Shown here piece by piece: positions 63,320 to 64,000 of a stretch of DNA of 64,000 bases. This stretch comes from Clostridium sp. TW13 (GTDB taxonomy: Bacteria > Bacillota > Clostridia > Clostridiales > Clostridiaceae). The position numbers were made by a program, and so were the translations under genes. Every line of letters begins with the position of its first letter. The stretch's first letter is position 1. Below the pieces are notes generated by a model. It saw only the letters and a program-made list of their open reading frames with translations, had not been told where the DNA came from and did no database searches. The stretch is from positions 3,918,516 to 3,982,515 of the forward strand of contig NZ_BROD01000001.1 in NCBI RefSeq assembly GCF_024345225.1, given 5' to 3'.

Positions 63320-64000
63320 TTATGAAAGAACTTTCATAATAATTTCTGATATATAACTTAGTTCAAATCCACCATTAGGGTACGCTGATTTTGATAAAAC
63401 TGAATCTTTTCCGAAAAGCAAGTATGGTACATTTTCACGAGTATGATTAGGAGTTATTAATGGATCATTTCCATGATCAGCAGTGATAATTAAGCACTCA
63501 TCTTCATTTATTTCACTTATTATATTATTAATATTATCATTTATCTTAACTAAGGCTTCTACTCCTCCATTTAAATCTTTAGCATGCCCACATAAATCTA
63601 TTTCCTGCAAATTGATAAAAAATAGTCTATCTTTACTATCATCTTGTTGCTTTATAGAATTAGAAATAAAATTAAATGTTTCATCTATGCTACTAAACCA
63701 ATGTTTTTTAAACTTTTCATTATCAAACATATCGGCAGTCTTTCCTACTAAATTGACTTCTACATTCTTTTTTAAAAGTTTTACTAATGTATTATCAGTT
63801 TGCTTACACCAATGATAAACCTTGTAGTTTTCATTATATAAATTTAATGGTGCTACCCTAAATCTTGTAATTACCCTACCATTAACTTCTTCCGTATTAA
63901 TACACTTATAAAGCAATGATAAATCAATGTCATTATTATACATACATATTATTCTTTCAAAATCGGAGTTTTCTCGGATTAGACCAGCAAATTTTTTTAA
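63320..64000 (-). CDS. Phosphopentomutase (DeoB)-like phosphomutase, N-terminal part beyond window
   Basis: The frame is open to the window edge, so the last ~226 residues are present and the rest (about 160 residues) lies outside. The visible metal-binding parts 'FINLQEIDLCGHAKD', 'LIITADHGNDP' and 'NHTRENVPYLLFG' match the alkaline-phosphatase-fold core of phosphopentomutases. The normal substrate is ribose- or deoxyribose-phosphate. Placement next to wecB and galE suggests it could act on an amino-sugar phosphate instead; this is inference. Confidence 0.8.
   Translation of the reverse strand, partial: LKKFAGLIRENSDFERIICMYNNDIDLSLLYKCINTEEVNGRVITRFRVAPLNLYNENYKVYHWCKQTDNTLVKLLKKNVEVNLVGKTADMFDNEKFKKHWFSSIDETFNFISNSIKQQDDSKDRLFFINLQEIDLCGHAKDLNGGVEALVKINDNINNIISEINEDECLIITADHGNDPLITPNHTRENVPYLLFGKDSVLSKSAYPNGGFELSYISEIIMKVLS

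Overview
The window is AT-rich, roughly 30 percent G+C, and has the look of a spore-forming Clostridium (sensu stricto). Supporting features are AAGGAGG-type ribosome binding sites, the block dnaX - YbaB/EbfC - recR - DUF2508 - bofA, a tRNA-Ser plus large-type SRP RNA just upstream of it, and a UviA/TcdR-class sigma factor. I do not assign a species.

Left part (1-31 kb), mostly chromosomal housekeeping and small accessory genes: a LytTR regulator tail with DUF3021; a phosphodiester-glycosidase-like protein; an AraC/GyrI regulator; a methyltransferase; a serine-synthesis operon (aminotransferase - serA - DUF1015); an M32 carboxypeptidase; several small membrane and lipoproteins; an ATLF-like zinc protease; two YcxB-like proteins (a third lies at 29 kb); a uviA-uviB pair with a BotR/TetR-like promoter; two tandem copies of an ABC-2 exporter operon; a MarR/membrane-protein pair; the bofA-recR-dnaX block; thyA-folA; and lgt. 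A structured ~125-nt repeat occurs twice, at 6.5 and 13.3 kb.

Middle part (31-43.5 kb): a CobW GTPase / degenerate CobW / permease / TIGR03943 operon, tadA, an AraC regulator divergent from a GH51 arabinofuranosidase with a coupled DUF6171 gene, a GH1 phospho-beta-glucosidase behind a LicT-type antiterminator/terminator, a secreted protein, and an O-antigen-ligase-like membrane protein.

The most interesting region is 43.9-57.2 kb, one leftward gene set that looks like a thiotemplated, NRPS/PKS-independent biosynthetic cluster. In transcription order it has an acyl-AMP ligase, a type II thioesterase, a BtrH_N papain-like acyltransferase, a PLP decarboxylase, an ATP-grasp ligase, an acyl carrier protein, a PP-loop (AANH) enzyme, a second larger papain-like protein, a three-gene ABC exporter, a PaaK/CapK-like adenylating enzyme and a second carrier protein. 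ATP-grasp + carrier + PLP decarboxylase + BtrH resembles the butirosin side-chain pathway. ATP-grasp + papain-like transacylase + AANH enzyme resembles the closthioamide pathway. I infer a new small amide or thioamide metabolite, exported by the dedicated transporter.

The right end (57.5-64 kb) is an amino-sugar region: ROK kinase, nagA, two tandem galE-like epimerases, wecB and a DeoB-like phosphomutase cut by the window edge. Whether it feeds the cluster or only lies next to it cannot be told from sequence alone.
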